Assembly (NCBI GenBank): GCA_963717445.1
Contig: OY970334.1
Coordinates: 248,001-312,000, forward strand
Direction: 5' to 3'
DNA from: JAGVPT01 sp963717445
GTDB taxonomy: Bacteria; Bacteroidota; Ignavibacteria; UBA10030; UBA8401
DNA length: 64,000 nucleotides
Program-made: the position numbers and the translations under genes
Shown here: positions 1-7,738 of the stretch, piece after piece
Numbering within the stretch: the stretch's first letter is position 1
Layout: each line of letters opens with the position of its first letter
The notes under the pieces: generated by a model
Database searches by the model: none
What the model was told of the DNA's origin: nothing
Seen by the model: the letters and a program-made list of their open reading frames with translations, nothing else

Positions 1-1211
1 AAACCGAAGTATGTTGCATTGGGAAGAGCGGCCATCAAGTAATTGCCCAGGTCTCCTGAAGTGGTGCGGTGAGCTTCATCAACAAAAACGAAAACATTCT
101 CTCTTGGGTTGATATCTTTCGGCATCCCCTCAAATTTATGAATCGTAGAGACTATGAGACCACGGTAATCGCTTTTGAGAAGTTCCTCAAGGTGGTCTTT
201 GCTCTTTGCCATTTCGTATGTCTCAAACCCATAGGCTTCAAGATTAAGGAATAGCTGGCTCTCCAACTCATTCCTGTCCACCAACATTATGACAGTCGGC
301 TTTTCAAATTCAGGTTGCTTGATGAGTCGTTCGGCAGAAACAACCATTGTGAATGTTTTGCCGGAGCCTTGAGTGTGCCAAATCAGTCCAGTTTTCTTCT
401 CTCTCTCCGTGGAACGCTTAACAACCTTCTCGACTGCCCTTGATTGATGCTGACGCAGGACAATCTTTTCAAGCTCATCCTCCCGCTTGAAAAATACAAT
501 ATAGTCGTGAAGCACTCTCAGGATACGTTCTCGGTCAAAGAACCGCTTGACCTTTTGTTCAAAGTTCCCCTTCTCAATTTCTTTCCAATTGAAAAGGTTT
601 TTCCTGCTCAGGTTCCAAGTAACGCCATAGAAGAAATCAATCAGGTGGGTTACATCAAATAGCTGGTTGGTGGTTACAAGCTCCGGAGTCTCACTGTGGT
701 ATCTGCGAAGTTGGTCAACAGCTATAGCAATAGCTTCTTTCTCTTCCGGCTTCTTGTTCTCTCCAATGATAATTGGAATTCCATTGACTAGAAAAATCAC
801 GTCGGCTCGGTTGGTGAACTTGCCGTTAGTGAATGACCATTCCTCTGTGACGTGAAAGACGTTGTTATCAAGATTCTCGAAGTCAATCAGTCGAACATTT
901 CTTTCTCGCTTCTCTGCTGGCACATAGAGAGACTTCTTTCCACGGAGCCATTCAAGAGCTTCCTTGTTACCTTCGATGGTGGTGCGAAGGTTCTGAAGCC
1001 GTCCGATTACTTCGCCGATGTTCTCAGGTGTGACGACATTCGGATTGAGTGCGAGCAGTTTCTGTTCGAAGATAGAATAAAGGAATAGACCCGTCTCGCC
1101 ATTCCGAAGCTCCAAGGCTTCCTCTGGATTGAGTACCTGCCAGCCAATATCTCCTGCATACTTTAGAATTGGTTTCTGAACTGCAGTTTTTTCATTAAGT
1201 GGATGTGACAT
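1..1211 (-). CDS. hsdR: Type I restriction endonuclease subunit R (HsdR), 3'-truncated by window edge
   Basis: This is the ATP-dependent translocase and nuclease subunit of a type I restriction-modification complex. It cleaves unmodified DNA together with HsdM and HsdS. About 403 N-terminal residues are visible from an ATG at 1211 (protein begins MSHPLNEKTAVQKP); the rest lies beyond base 1. A PD-(D/E)xK nuclease core is visible, with Asp136 (NRADVIF) and Glu150-x-Lys152 (IIIGENK). A helicase Walker A follows at about residues 278-287 (HTQGSGKTFT), and a DEAH box at about 377 (FVDEAHRTTS). It is the last gene of hsdM-hsdS-fic-hsdR, separated from fic by about 230 bp that hold a 12-bp tandem repeat. 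Family and role are certain. Whether the full gene is intact cannot be seen. Confidence 0.95.
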   Translation of the reverse strand, partial: MSHPLNEKTAVQKPILKYAGDIGWQVLNPEEALELRNGETGLFLYSIFEQKLLALNPNVVTPENIGEVIGRLQNLRTTIEGNKEALEWLRGKKSLYVPAEKRERNVRLIDFENLDNNVFHVTEEWSFTNGKFTNRADVIFLVNGIPIIIGENKKPEEKEAIAIAVDQLRRYHSETPELVTTNQLFDVTHLIDFFYGVTWNLSRKNLFNWKEIEKGNFEQKVKRFFDRERILRVLHDYIVFFKREDELEKIVLRQHQSRAVEKVVKRSTEREKKTGLIWHTQGSGKTFTMVVSAERLIKQPEFEKPTVIMLVDRNELESQLFLNLEAYGFETYEMAKSKDHLEELLKSDYRGLIVSTIHKFEGMPKDINPRENVFVFVDEAHRTTSGDLGNYLMAALPNATYFG

Positions 1212-1330
1212 GTTTTTGGCAATAGGTTATCGCATTCGAACCGAACACTACGAATAGAGCGGTTGAATCTTAAGGCTTATGGAGACTCTAAAACAGATGG
1301 ATAATCATCAGCAGCAGCATAACCATCAAC

Positions 1331-1438
1331 CTAATCGTCAACCAAATTTGGCATGCTAATCGGCTCCGTAATTGACATCCGAATCGACACGCCAATTGAC
1401 ATGTAAATCGACATGCTAATCGACACGGCAATTGACAT
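1331..1438 (-). CDS. 35-codon ORF of (M/V)-S-I-x repeats between fic and hsdR
   Basis: This short ORF starts at ATG 1438, five bases after the fic stop codon, and ends with TAG at 1331. It encodes six consecutive four-residue units beginning MSIAVSISMSIYMSIG, then a degenerate tail ending PNLVDD. The units come from a 12-bp tandem repeat, so every unit offers an in-frame ATG or GTG start. I recognise no family. It could be a translated spacer coupling fic to hsdR, a length-variable leader, or a repeat that is open only because 12 is a multiple of 3. The ORF is certain; its expression is not. Confidence 0.3.
   Translation of the reverse strand: MSIAVSISMSIYMSIGVSIRMSITEPISMPNLVDD
1358..1437 (+). 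repeat. 12-bp tandem repeat, six perfect-core units plus one degenerate
   Basis: The core AATYGACA recurs exactly every 12 bp at 1370, 1382, 1394, 1406, 1418 and 1430, with a degenerate copy at 1358. The four bases between cores vary. On the coding strand the unit reads TGTCRATTnnnn. The array lies between the fic stop (1443) and the hsdR start (1211). Its length being a multiple of 3 keeps one frame open on the minus strand. Copy-number change would alter the fic-hsdR spacing by 12 bp steps. Confidence 0.85.
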
Positions 1439-1442
1439 ATGC

Positions 1443-2483
1443 CTATCTCAGGACGTAGTGCAAGGCCCTCCCTCCCCCCATCGGCTTAATTACACCTGAT
1501 TTCACCAACTTCACAAGTTCGACGAGAGCATTCTGCCTGGCAATCTTAAACAATCCCTGCACGTCCTTGTTTGAAATTTTCTCGTGATAATTGATGAACT
1601 CCACAATCTTCATCTGCTTCTCGGTTAACGCTATCTGCCCTTTGGTCCTTGCTCTCAAACGCTCGCTGCTCAGACGGATGACACGTTCCTTCACGGCTTC
1701 AATGCTCACTGCAACACCTTCTACGAAATATTCAAGCCATAGAGTAATATCACGAAGGTCTTTGTCTACCGTCCCCAGGGCCGCATAGTACGCTTTTCGG
1801 TCAGCATCATAATAATCATCCAGCGAGAAGAACCGCTTCGTGTCAAACCCTCTGAGATACAACAGCAGCGCAGCTATAACCCGCGCAGACCTACCATTGC
1901 CATCCACGAAGGGATGAATCCGGACAAACTCATAGTGAGCGATTCCCGCCTCGATGACCGCATCAATTTCAAGTGCCGAAGGAGAGTTTAGCCATTCCAC
2001 ATACTCTTTCATAAATAAGGGAACTTGGTCATTCTGTGGCGGATAAAAATTGACTTGACCAGTGAAACGGTTTCCAACGATCACATACTTCTTTCTGTAA
2101 ACTCCAGAATCTGATGGGTCATCTAGAGTATCCTTCGTGAGTTGTTTGTGGATGCGAAGAATCGCCTTTTCGGAAATAGTCTTGCCATCATCAACTAAGG
2201 CACCAAGCCGCTCAAGAACGTTCAGGTAGTTTAGCACCTCCTGTTTATCTTTGCGGGTGGCCATTATCTTTCGACCCTCAGCGAGCTTGGTTACCTGCTC
2301 CAGCGTGAGTTTGTTTCCTTCAATACTCGTGGAGCTATGGGCACTGCGAACCATTGCGTCTCGACGCAACGATACCTCCCATTTCGGGACAAGAGGAGAA
2401 TTGAGCACAACTTCTCTGGAGGCGGCAATCTTCCCAATGAGTTTGACAATTTTATTCGTGTATCGAAAGTCAGGCTTGAACAT
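1443..2483 (-). CDS. Fic family protein, putative AMP/NMP-transferase, inside type I RM operon
   Basis: Fic enzymes transfer a nucleotide monophosphate, usually AMP, to hydroxyl side chains of target proteins. The 346-residue protein shows the full active-site motif HPFVDGNGRSAR at about 190-201 (catalytic His190, phosphate-binding loop GNGRxxR). An N-terminal inhibitory-helix signature S-x-x-x-E-G lies at about 51-56 (STSIEGN), so it resembles self-inhibited class II Fic proteins. The last 70 residues (from about ALTEKQMKIVEF) look like a winged helix. The gene starts 14 bp inside the end of hsdS and is clearly co-transcribed with the RM genes. Possible roles are a regulator or toxin tied to the RM system, or an independent stress enzyme. 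The target cannot be predicted from sequence. Confidence 0.92.
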   Translation of the reverse strand: MFKPDFRYTNKIVKLIGKIAASREVVLNSPLVPKWEVSLRRDAMVRSAHSSTSIEGNKLTLEQVTKLAEGRKIMATRKDKQEVLNYLNVLERLGALVDDGKTISEKAILRIHKQLTKDTLDDPSDSGVYRKKYVIVGNRFTGQVNFYPPQNDQVPLFMKEYVEWLNSPSALEIDAVIEAGIAHYEFVRIHPFVDGNGRSARVIAALLLYLRGFDTKRFFSLDDYYDADRKAYYAALGTVDKDLRDITLWLEYFVEGVAVSIEAVKERVIRLSSERLRARTKGQIALTEKQMKIVEFINYHEKISNKDVQGLFKIARQNALVELVKLVKSGVIKPMGGGRALHYVLR

Positions 2484-3789
2484 GGACCGCTCCGGTGCGC
2501 TCGCCGATAAATGGTATCTCTAAGTTGTTGACCCTGATTTGGCCTGTCATAAGCTGGTGAAGCATGGATTTGAAAAGTTGTCGTAGTGTTGTGTTCTGAT
2601 TTTCGGCAACTTTTATTTTCAAATCAATCTGACTAAGAATCTTGCCAATTACACGTTGTTCATCAATCGTTGGGAGAGGGATTCGAATGCATTCTATTTG
2701 GTTCGAGCTAATATTTGGCTGTTGTGACCCCCCTGCACCATCACTGATTGCGGCAATGAACCTTGCATCAAACACTAACTGAAACAGGAACTCAATGTCA
2801 ACGTCACTTTTCGTAAGAAACCTACCGACACGTTGGTTTAGTAAAGCGGGAGAGTCTAAATCGCTGAGCCGTGCTACTTTTATTCCTCCGCTGACTATTG
2901 GACGTGTCATCGCCATAACCAAATCGCCACCAGCAAGAACAAATTCTGGCTGTTGAATTAGGTATTCTTTTGGAAGGAAGGAGACATCATCCCATACACA
3001 TTTTCCAAATGAGACATTAGAAATCTTAAAAAGTCTTACGCCAGATTTGGAGTAGTCCGCACTTTTGAAAGCATATCCGCCTTGAAATTTCGCCACGTCT
3101 CTGATGCTGACTACTTCCCAACTCTTCGGCATTAACCCTATCTCAGTATCCTTCAACTCTTCTCCGTACACACCTTCGGCGAACAGCTTTGATGTCAAAG
3201 CTTGTTTTAGTTCTTTGGTATGCTCTATAATCTTCCCCTGCACTTCGATGGCTTGCTGAATCTTGGAGAGGACGGCAGCAATTTTCTTTTGCTCTAGGAG
3301 AGGGGGAAAAGGCACTTGTCTGTTTGCTATGTCTGATGTATTTAGGTAAGGAAGGGTTGTTCCAGCCTTATCTTTAGCGAAATTGCAGAATCTCGTCAGG
3401 AAGTATAGGAACTGTTGACTTACGATGTCTTGTAGGCCACGAATAACACACAAGTGTCCCACTACATAGGAATCGACCTTCAACTTCGCCCTTTTCTCCA
3501 GCATAATAGATGCGCCACTTCTGGGAAAGACAACGCTCTCTTTTGGGAAAAGCCGCAGATTATATTTTTCTACAGCCTGTGCAGTGATTCTATCCCATCG
3601 TTCAACGTACTCCGTCAAACCATCAAAATGCCGAACTCTGACAAACGGATACACCCCTTTCGAGAAATATTGTTCCCCTTGAGGGGCACCACCACCTGTC
3701 GTGATGGTTGCGATGTTTTCCAAAGAGACCACTTGCCATTCTGCTGGAACCGCACCAAGTACATTTTCTTCTGGGGAAGCAGCGTTCAT
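2470..3789 (-). CDS. hsdS: Type I restriction-modification specificity subunit S (HsdS)
   Basis: HsdS sets the bipartite DNA target recognised by both the methylase and the nuclease complexes. The 439-residue protein has the usual two halves. Target recognition domain 1 covers about 1-155, followed by a helical spacer from PPLLEQKKIAAVLSKIQQ. A second recognition domain runs from about 215 (MPKSWEVVSIRDVAKFQGGY), then a second helical spacer after PLPTIDEQRVIGKILSQID. The ATG overlaps the hsdM stop as TAATG, and the C-terminus overlaps fic by 14 bp, indicating translational coupling. Both domains look full length, so no truncation or shuffling is evident. The target sequence cannot be read from the protein. 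Confidence 0.95.
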   Translation of the reverse strand: MNAASPEENVLGAVPAEWQVVSLENIATITTGGGAPQGEQYFSKGVYPFVRVRHFDGLTEYVERWDRITAQAVEKYNLRLFPKESVVFPRSGASIMLEKRAKLKVDSYVVGHLCVIRGLQDIVSQQFLYFLTRFCNFAKDKAGTTLPYLNTSDIANRQVPFPPLLEQKKIAAVLSKIQQAIEVQGKIIEHTKELKQALTSKLFAEGVYGEELKDTEIGLMPKSWEVVSIRDVAKFQGGYAFKSADYSKSGVRLFKISNVSFGKCVWDDVSFLPKEYLIQQPEFVLAGGDLVMAMTRPIVSGGIKVARLSDLDSPALLNQRVGRFLTKSDVDIEFLFQLVFDARFIAAISDGAGGSQQPNISSNQIECIRIPLPTIDEQRVIGKILSQIDLKIKVAENQNTTLRQLFKSMLHQLMTGQIRVNNLEIPFIGERTGAVHVQA

Positions 3790-5411
3790 TACCGTATATC
3801 CTCAAGACCCAACTTAAAGAAAATGCCCTTCAATTCAACATCAATTTTTGCACTCTCTTGCTCAAGTGAATTGAGTTCTTCCAGAAGAAGAGGTATCTCG
3901 CGATATTTCTCTACCGCCCCAGTCTCAACATATCTTGAAGGACTCAGGTTGTAGTCATTCTCGGCCGCTTCTTCAATCGTTATGACTTTCGTGAAGTGGT
4001 CAATACTCCTAAAGTCGTGGTACGCCTTAGCAAGCTTCATAATCTTCTCATCAGGTAGGAAATTCTTGGGTTTGCCCTTCTCGAACTCTTGAGAAGCATT
4101 GATGAGTAAAATCTTCCCCTTCCTGTCTTTGCCTTTGTTCTTGTTCAACATCACAATGATGCCAGCGGCTGGTGTGTTATAGAAGAGATTGTCAGGAAGT
4201 AGAATAACAGCACTAATCAAATCAGCATCTACAATCGCCTTCCGAATCTCGTTCTCCTTGTTTGTCCCTTGACTAACAGAACCTCTTGTCACCGCCCCTG
4301 TGTCGAGAACAACTGCCATTCTGCCCTTCTGATTCAAAGAAGCCTCCATCAACTGCACCCAACCCCAATCAGCAGAACCGGCTGGTGGGTATCCTCTCTT
4401 GAATCGCTCAAACGTATCATTCTCGTAGAAATCGGAATCATATCCATTCTGATTCCACATTGGATTAGCAGTCACAATGTCAAAGGTCTTGAGTGAACTC
4501 CCATCCAAGAGCTTGGGGTTCCTCATCGTGTCACCAATTGCAATCGAACCTTCCATATCGTGGATAATGGTGTTCATCTTTGCCATTGCATAGGTGACAT
4601 GGTTCTGTTCTTGTCCGTAGAGTTGAAGAGGCTTTGACACTTTCTTCCCGTTCATCTTCTCTGCAAGAGCAAGCTCACATTTGATGAGGAGTCCGGCGGT
4701 TCCACAGGCAGGGTCGTAGACTGTTTCTCCTTGTTGTGGGTCGAGGATATAGGCCATTAACCAGCCAACCTCCTTAGGAGTAAGAAACTCACCAGCACTT
4801 TGTCCCTGACCTTCAGCAAATTTTCTGAGCAGGTAGTCGTAGGCTCTTCCGAGTATGTCTGGCTCGCAGTCAGCCAGCCCAAGCCGGTGCTTGCTGATGA
4901 TTTCGATAAGCGAACTCAGCTTCCCATCATCAATGATTCTTTGACCGCTAACAGTTGCATTGAAATCAACGATGTCAATGACACCTTGGAGAGCTGGGTT
5001 CTCCTTGGCGATAGCTCGCATTGCTTCCGTCAACTTTTCGCCAATCTTAGAAGTCAGTTTACGAACTTCAGGCCAAAGTGCTTTGCCGGGGATGAAGAAA
5101 CGTACGAGTGAGTGGTCTTTTGCTATCAGCTCCTTCGCCGTCTCTTCGTCTCCAAATTTCTCAGCAACTCTCTTGACTTCATCTTCATAGACATCGGAGA
5201 GTCGCTTGACGAAAATGAGCGGAAGGATGTAGTCCTTAAACTTCGGAGCATCAACGGCGCCACGGATTGAGCAGGCAGCGTCCCAAAGCCAGCCTTCGAG
5301 TGTCTTTACGTCAAGCTGTTCTGGCATGCCGTTCTTATTCTCGAATAACGAGGGAGGCACTGACTTTTTCTTATTATTTTTTTGTTTCTTGCTTTTCTTG
5401 GACTTCATCAT
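3789..5411 (-). CDS. hsdM: Type I DNA N6-adenine methyltransferase subunit M (HsdM)
   Basis: HsdM methylates adenine in the target using S-adenosylmethionine, and is also a structural part of the restriction complex. The 540-residue protein begins with a Lys-rich stretch, then the helical HsdM N-domain (about 35-170). SAM-binding motif I follows (YDPACGTAGLL, about 232-242). Motif IV appears as ANPMW at about 315-319, where the family consensus is (N/D)PP(F/Y), so the second Pro and the aromatic position are changed. Start choice: GAGAGG lies just before tandem ATGs (5411 and 5408). A terminator-like hairpin sits about 20 bases upstream of the start. It is the first gene of the RM operon. Confidence 0.95.
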   Translation of the reverse strand: MMKSKKSKKQKNNKKKSVPPSLFENKNGMPEQLDVKTLEGWLWDAACSIRGAVDAPKFKDYILPLIFVKRLSDVYEDEVKRVAEKFGDEETAKELIAKDHSLVRFFIPGKALWPEVRKLTSKIGEKLTEAMRAIAKENPALQGVIDIVDFNATVSGQRIIDDGKLSSLIEIISKHRLGLADCEPDILGRAYDYLLRKFAEGQGQSAGEFLTPKEVGWLMAYILDPQQGETVYDPACGTAGLLIKCELALAEKMNGKKVSKPLQLYGQEQNHVTYAMAKMNTIIHDMEGSIAIGDTMRNPKLLDGSSLKTFDIVTANPMWNQNGYDSDFYENDTFERFKRGYPPAGSADWGWVQLMEASLNQKGRMAVVLDTGAVTRGSVSQGTNKENEIRKAIVDADLISAVILLPDNLFYNTPAAGIIVMLNKNKGKDRKGKILLINASQEFEKGKPKNFLPDEKIMKLAKAYHDFRSIDHFTKVITIEEAAENDYNLSPSRYVETGAVEKYREIPLLLEELNSLEQESAKIDVELKGIFFKLGLEDIR

Positions 5412-5430
5412 ACCTCTCGCTTCGGAAACA

Positions 5431-5541
5431 AAAAACCCGCAGGAAGGCTTGCTGAAGGCTTTGCCCTACGGGTCATTGTGTTACAATCAATTGATGGAGA
5501 AAGCAAATTTGAGAATTTCTCCCCTTACTCAGCAAGCCTTT
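5431..5541 (-). promoter_or_regulatory. Terminator-like hairpin with competing upstream complement; possible attenuator of hsdM
   Basis: Read on the minus strand, ACCCG (complement of 5469-5473) pairs with CGGGT (5435-5439) around an imperfect stem and is followed at once by a run of T (5431-5434 and onward), then the hsdM ribosome site. The loop contains TCAGCAAGCCTT (complement of 5445-5456). An exactly complementary 12-mer lies upstream at 5528-5539. The upstream copy could pair with the terminator loop and compete with it, as in an antiterminator. Alternatively it is a plain terminator for the upstream two-gene unit. The pairing is seen; the function is inferred. Confidence 0.45.
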
Positions 5542-5656
5542 AACCGCAAAGTACTCTTTTCTCATTGGAGAATCAATTAGATATACGTGACAAACTTCAA
5601 CTAATTGCACTTACCGCATCTTTGTTTACCGGTTCGCATTCTTGTCATTTACCATC

Positions 5657-5938
5657 TCAAGATTCTTTGCATAGCAAATCGAATTGTTCAACAATTATTT
5701 TAAAGCGTTCATTTCTTGTTTGGTAGGAAAGATTCCCATGGATTCCTTCTTTTAGCAAATCACTCCTCTTTATTTCCGTAAATTCCTTCTGCAAAAATGA
5801 CCTGACATCCTCCGGTGAACCTAAGATAATGTCCACCGGTTTTGTGGTGTTATCTAATAAATATGTTATATCCTCCAAGTCGCCTAAAGCATGAGCGACT
5901 TTTTTGATTGCATTGACATTAGCTGTGGTATTTCTCAT
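5657..5938 (-). CDS. Hypothetical protein, 93 aa, coupled to the HTH gene upstream
   Basis: I do not recognise a family. The protein (MRNTTANVNAIKKVAHAL to FDLLCKES) is soluble and acidic/helical, with no signal peptide and no membrane segment. Its ATG follows directly on the TAG stop of the winged-helix gene upstream, so the two are almost certainly translated from one mRNA. The phrase KPVDIILGSPEDVRSFLQKEF may be the core of a small alpha/beta fold. Being paired with a regulator beside an RM operon suggests a small effector of a regulator/effector pair such as a toxin-antitoxin unit, but nothing catalytic is identifiable. Confidence 0.7.
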   Translation of the reverse strand: MRNTTANVNAIKKVAHALGDLEDITYLLDNTTKPVDIILGSPEDVRSFLQKEFTEIKRSDLLKEGIHGNLSYQTRNERFKIIVEQFDLLCKES

Positions 5939-6448
5939 CTAAATGCGTTTCCGTAATTCTTCAAACGCCAATTTTTGCTCGCGGACTCTCCCTAATCGAA
6001 GTGCATCGGTCAATGCAAGCAATTCATACAATTTAGGGTCGCGCAAACATGCTTTGGGGACGGCGGGATGGAGCGGTTCGACACTTTGACCCCGTACCTT
6101 TCCTTCAGCCGATTGCCACACGTACATTTCCTCGCTCTGAATTAACTGCCGGAGCGGAGGCGCGGCGTGAGCTGTCGGCACTCCTCTGACAAGGGCTCCC
6201 GGCTTTTGGGGGAAAACATACTTTAAGCCATGTTGTAAAAATTCAAGTAATGCTGATTTCATCAATTGCTGTTTGTCTGAATTCAACAGCCCGGCAAGAA
6301 TGCTTCTGTTGAAGCTTTCACTCACTTCGCTTCCGCCTATGCCAAGCTCAGTGGCAATATCTTTCATACGCCAATCCTTACCATCCTTGGCCGCAATTTT
6401 CAGCAAGATAACAACATCGTGTGGACGCATACCATTATGCTTTTTCAT
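5939..6448 (-). CDS. Winged-helix DNA-binding regulator, function unknown
   Basis: The N-terminal 60 residues form a helix-turn-helix: RPHDVVILLKIAAKDGKDW, MKDIATELGIGGSEVSESFN. The pattern of a short helix, IATELG and SEVSESFNR resembles MarR/Rrf2-type winged helices. The C-terminal part has a Pro-rich linker and a helical tail (LYELLALTDALRLGRVREQKLAFEELRKRI). ATG 6448 is preferred over the upstream in-frame TTG 6466 because AGAGAGAAG lies just before it. The stop abuts the start of the 93-aa gene. A palindrome about 35-65 bp upstream is a candidate autoregulatory operator. Partner and ligand are unknown. Confidence 0.75.
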   Translation of the reverse strand: MKKHNGMRPHDVVILLKIAAKDGKDWRMKDIATELGIGGSEVSESFNRSILAGLLNSDKQQLMKSALLEFLQHGLKYVFPQKPGALVRGVPTAHAAPPLRQLIQSEEMYVWQSAEGKVRGQSVEPLHPAVPKACLRDPKLYELLALTDALRLGRVREQKLAFEELRKRI

Positions 6449-6482
6449 AGACTTCTCTCTTTTCAATCAATATAGCAATTTA

Positions 6483-6515
6483 TTCGTAATTCGTAATTCG
6501 CGAATCACGAATTAC
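6483..6515. promoter_or_regulatory. Palindromic site upstream of the winged-helix gene, candidate operator
   Basis: GTAATTCG (6493-6500) is the exact inverse complement of CGAATTAC (6508-6515), with 7 bp between. A perfect 10-bp palindrome ATTCGCGAAT overlaps it, and a second direct copy of GTAATTCG lies just upstream. It is placed 45-68 bp before the start of the regulator gene, as expected for an autoregulatory operator. Binding is inferred only from position and symmetry. Confidence 0.4.
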
Positions 6516-6574
6516 ATGACCAGTGGCCCCCATCCGGAATATCTACCATCAATTCAACGAAACGGCAATTCGGT

Positions 6575-6895
6575 TCACCTCTTTGTGCAATTCGCTTCCT
6601 GACAAATGCGAAAAACCTGTGTCGTCTTTACATCCGAGTGTCCGAGCAATTCTTTCACAGCGTATATTGAAACACCATCCTGCAATCGGGCTTTGTAGAC
6701 CGCCTTCTTGAAAGCGTGTGTAAGCCACCCTTCTGGAATCTTTCCACTGTTGAGGGTGAAAACATACTCCGAGACATCCTTGCCATGTCGAGATGAAAGA
6801 ATGTAGAAAGCCGTCTCGTTCAATGGAATGGTACGCCTCTTCCCGCTCTTTGTCTTAAATGCCGGGTTACTCTGAACAGAGGAGTCACAATGGGA
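6575..6895 (-). pseudogene. Tyrosine recombinase (phage-type integrase) remnant
   Basis: The open frame from 6895 reads NPAFKTKSGKRRTIPLNE, typical of the catalytic core of XerC/D-like and phage integrases. It continues to DGVSIYAVKELLGHSDVKTTQVF, the box containing the conserved LGHS histidine. Between AVYKARL and QDGVS the expected HxLRHTFA segment with the second catalytic Arg is missing, as after an in-frame deletion. The part after TTQVF lacks the usual nucleophile motif YxH, reading FRICQEAN instead. The N-terminal DNA-binding half is absent; a stop lies at 6896-6898 in this frame. It is a dead remnant of a mobile element next to the RM island. Confidence 0.8.
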
Positions 6896-7049
6896 TCATC
6901 AAGGGAATCTTAATTAAAATCATCGTCATCATTTGCAGGGGGAAAAGATGAGAAAGGATTTGCGGTCCCTACTAACATTCTAATGAATGCGGTCAAAACT
7001 TTAATTGAGGAAAAACGAGGAAGGTGAACTTGATTGGTCGGCTAGAATA
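6896..7049. other. Non-coding gap beyond the integrase remnant
   Basis: This AT-rich stretch has no convincing ORF on either strand. It may contain decayed sequence of the lost integrase N-terminus, but I could not read any family motif in it. Confidence 0.4.
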
Positions 7050-7083
7050 CACAAGAGCCCGACAATTTTGCCGGGCTCTTGTG
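7050..7083 (-). terminator. Intrinsic terminator-like hairpin after the 133-aa repeat gene
   Basis: A perfect 12-bp stem is formed by CACAAGAGCCCG (7050-7061) and CGGGCTCTTGTG (7072-7083), with a 10-base loop. It lies 23 bp after the stop of the minus-strand gene ending at 7106. There is no long T run on the minus side (ATTCTAGCC), so efficiency is uncertain despite the strong stem. Confidence 0.6.
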
Positions 7084-7105
7084 CTCTTCAATTTTCGTTC
7101 AATTC

Positions 7106-7507
7106 TCAATTTGGAAACAAAAGTCGATATGATGAAGGATAAAGCTTATTGCTATCCTGCGACATGGAGGCCACGCCATGCTTCTTCATCATTGCGGGGA
7201 GTTCTGTATTTGGAAACAAGATCCGATATGATGAAGGATAGAGATTATTCCGATCCTGTGACGTGGAGATAGCCTCCTGCTTCTTCATTGAGGGAGGATC
7301 CGTATTTGCAAAGAAGAGCCGGTATGATGAAGGATAGAGATTATTGCTATTCTGCGACATGGAGACCGCCTCCTGCTTCTTGATCATTGTGGGAGTTCCG
7401 GTTCCTGCTTGGCGTTCCCTCATATTCGCCTCATATCGCTCTGTTGCATATCCCGTAACGGATATAAAAACCACCAGGGTAATAACGGATATTATTGTCT
7501 TATTCAT
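7106..7507 (-). CDS. Secreted small repeat protein, three copies of a YPSSYRLLF unit
   Basis: The protein has 133 residues with a Sec signal peptide (MNKTIISVITLVVFISVTGYA, probable cut before TERYEAN). Mature protein consists of three tandem units of about 32-33 residues, each with a KK(Q/H)-(E/G)-(A/V)-x-S-x-SQ start, then LYPSSYR and LFxN. The DNA repeats are close too: the block ATGATGAAGGATA recurs at about 99 and 96 bp intervals (7126, 7225, 7321). A good AAGGAG ribosome site lies before the ATG. I recognise no family. The conserved LYPSSYR(L/I)(L/F)F unit could be a peptide processed from a precursor, a surface-binding motif or a structural repeat. Confidence 0.75.
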   Translation of the reverse strand: MNKTIISVITLVVFISVTGYATERYEANMRERQAGTGTPTMIKKQEAVSMSQNSNNLYPSSYRLFFANTDPPSMKKQEAISTSQDRNNLYPSSYRILFPNTELPAMMKKHGVASMSQDSNKLYPSSYRLLFPN

Positions 7508-7738
7508 ATTTCTTCGCTCCTTTCACTCCAATTATTTTTTATGGTCAATATTATTATTGGGGCAATAGACTATGAAAGGGGAGGTGCGCGAAGAGAGTTT
7601 GGTGGAAAGACAGGTATGGGAGCTGGAATAAATACTGCGGAGATTTCACTGAAACGCTGGGGAATAATGATACTGACCCACGGCGAGGCTACGTTGAGGA
7701 ATTGATCACTGGAAAATTGTTCTAAAGAGATGAGATGT

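Noticed and set aside
1358..1437. CRISPR-like reading of the 12-bp repeats
   Set aside because: Units are 12 bp with only 4 variable bases, no spacers and no cas genes, so not a CRISPR array.
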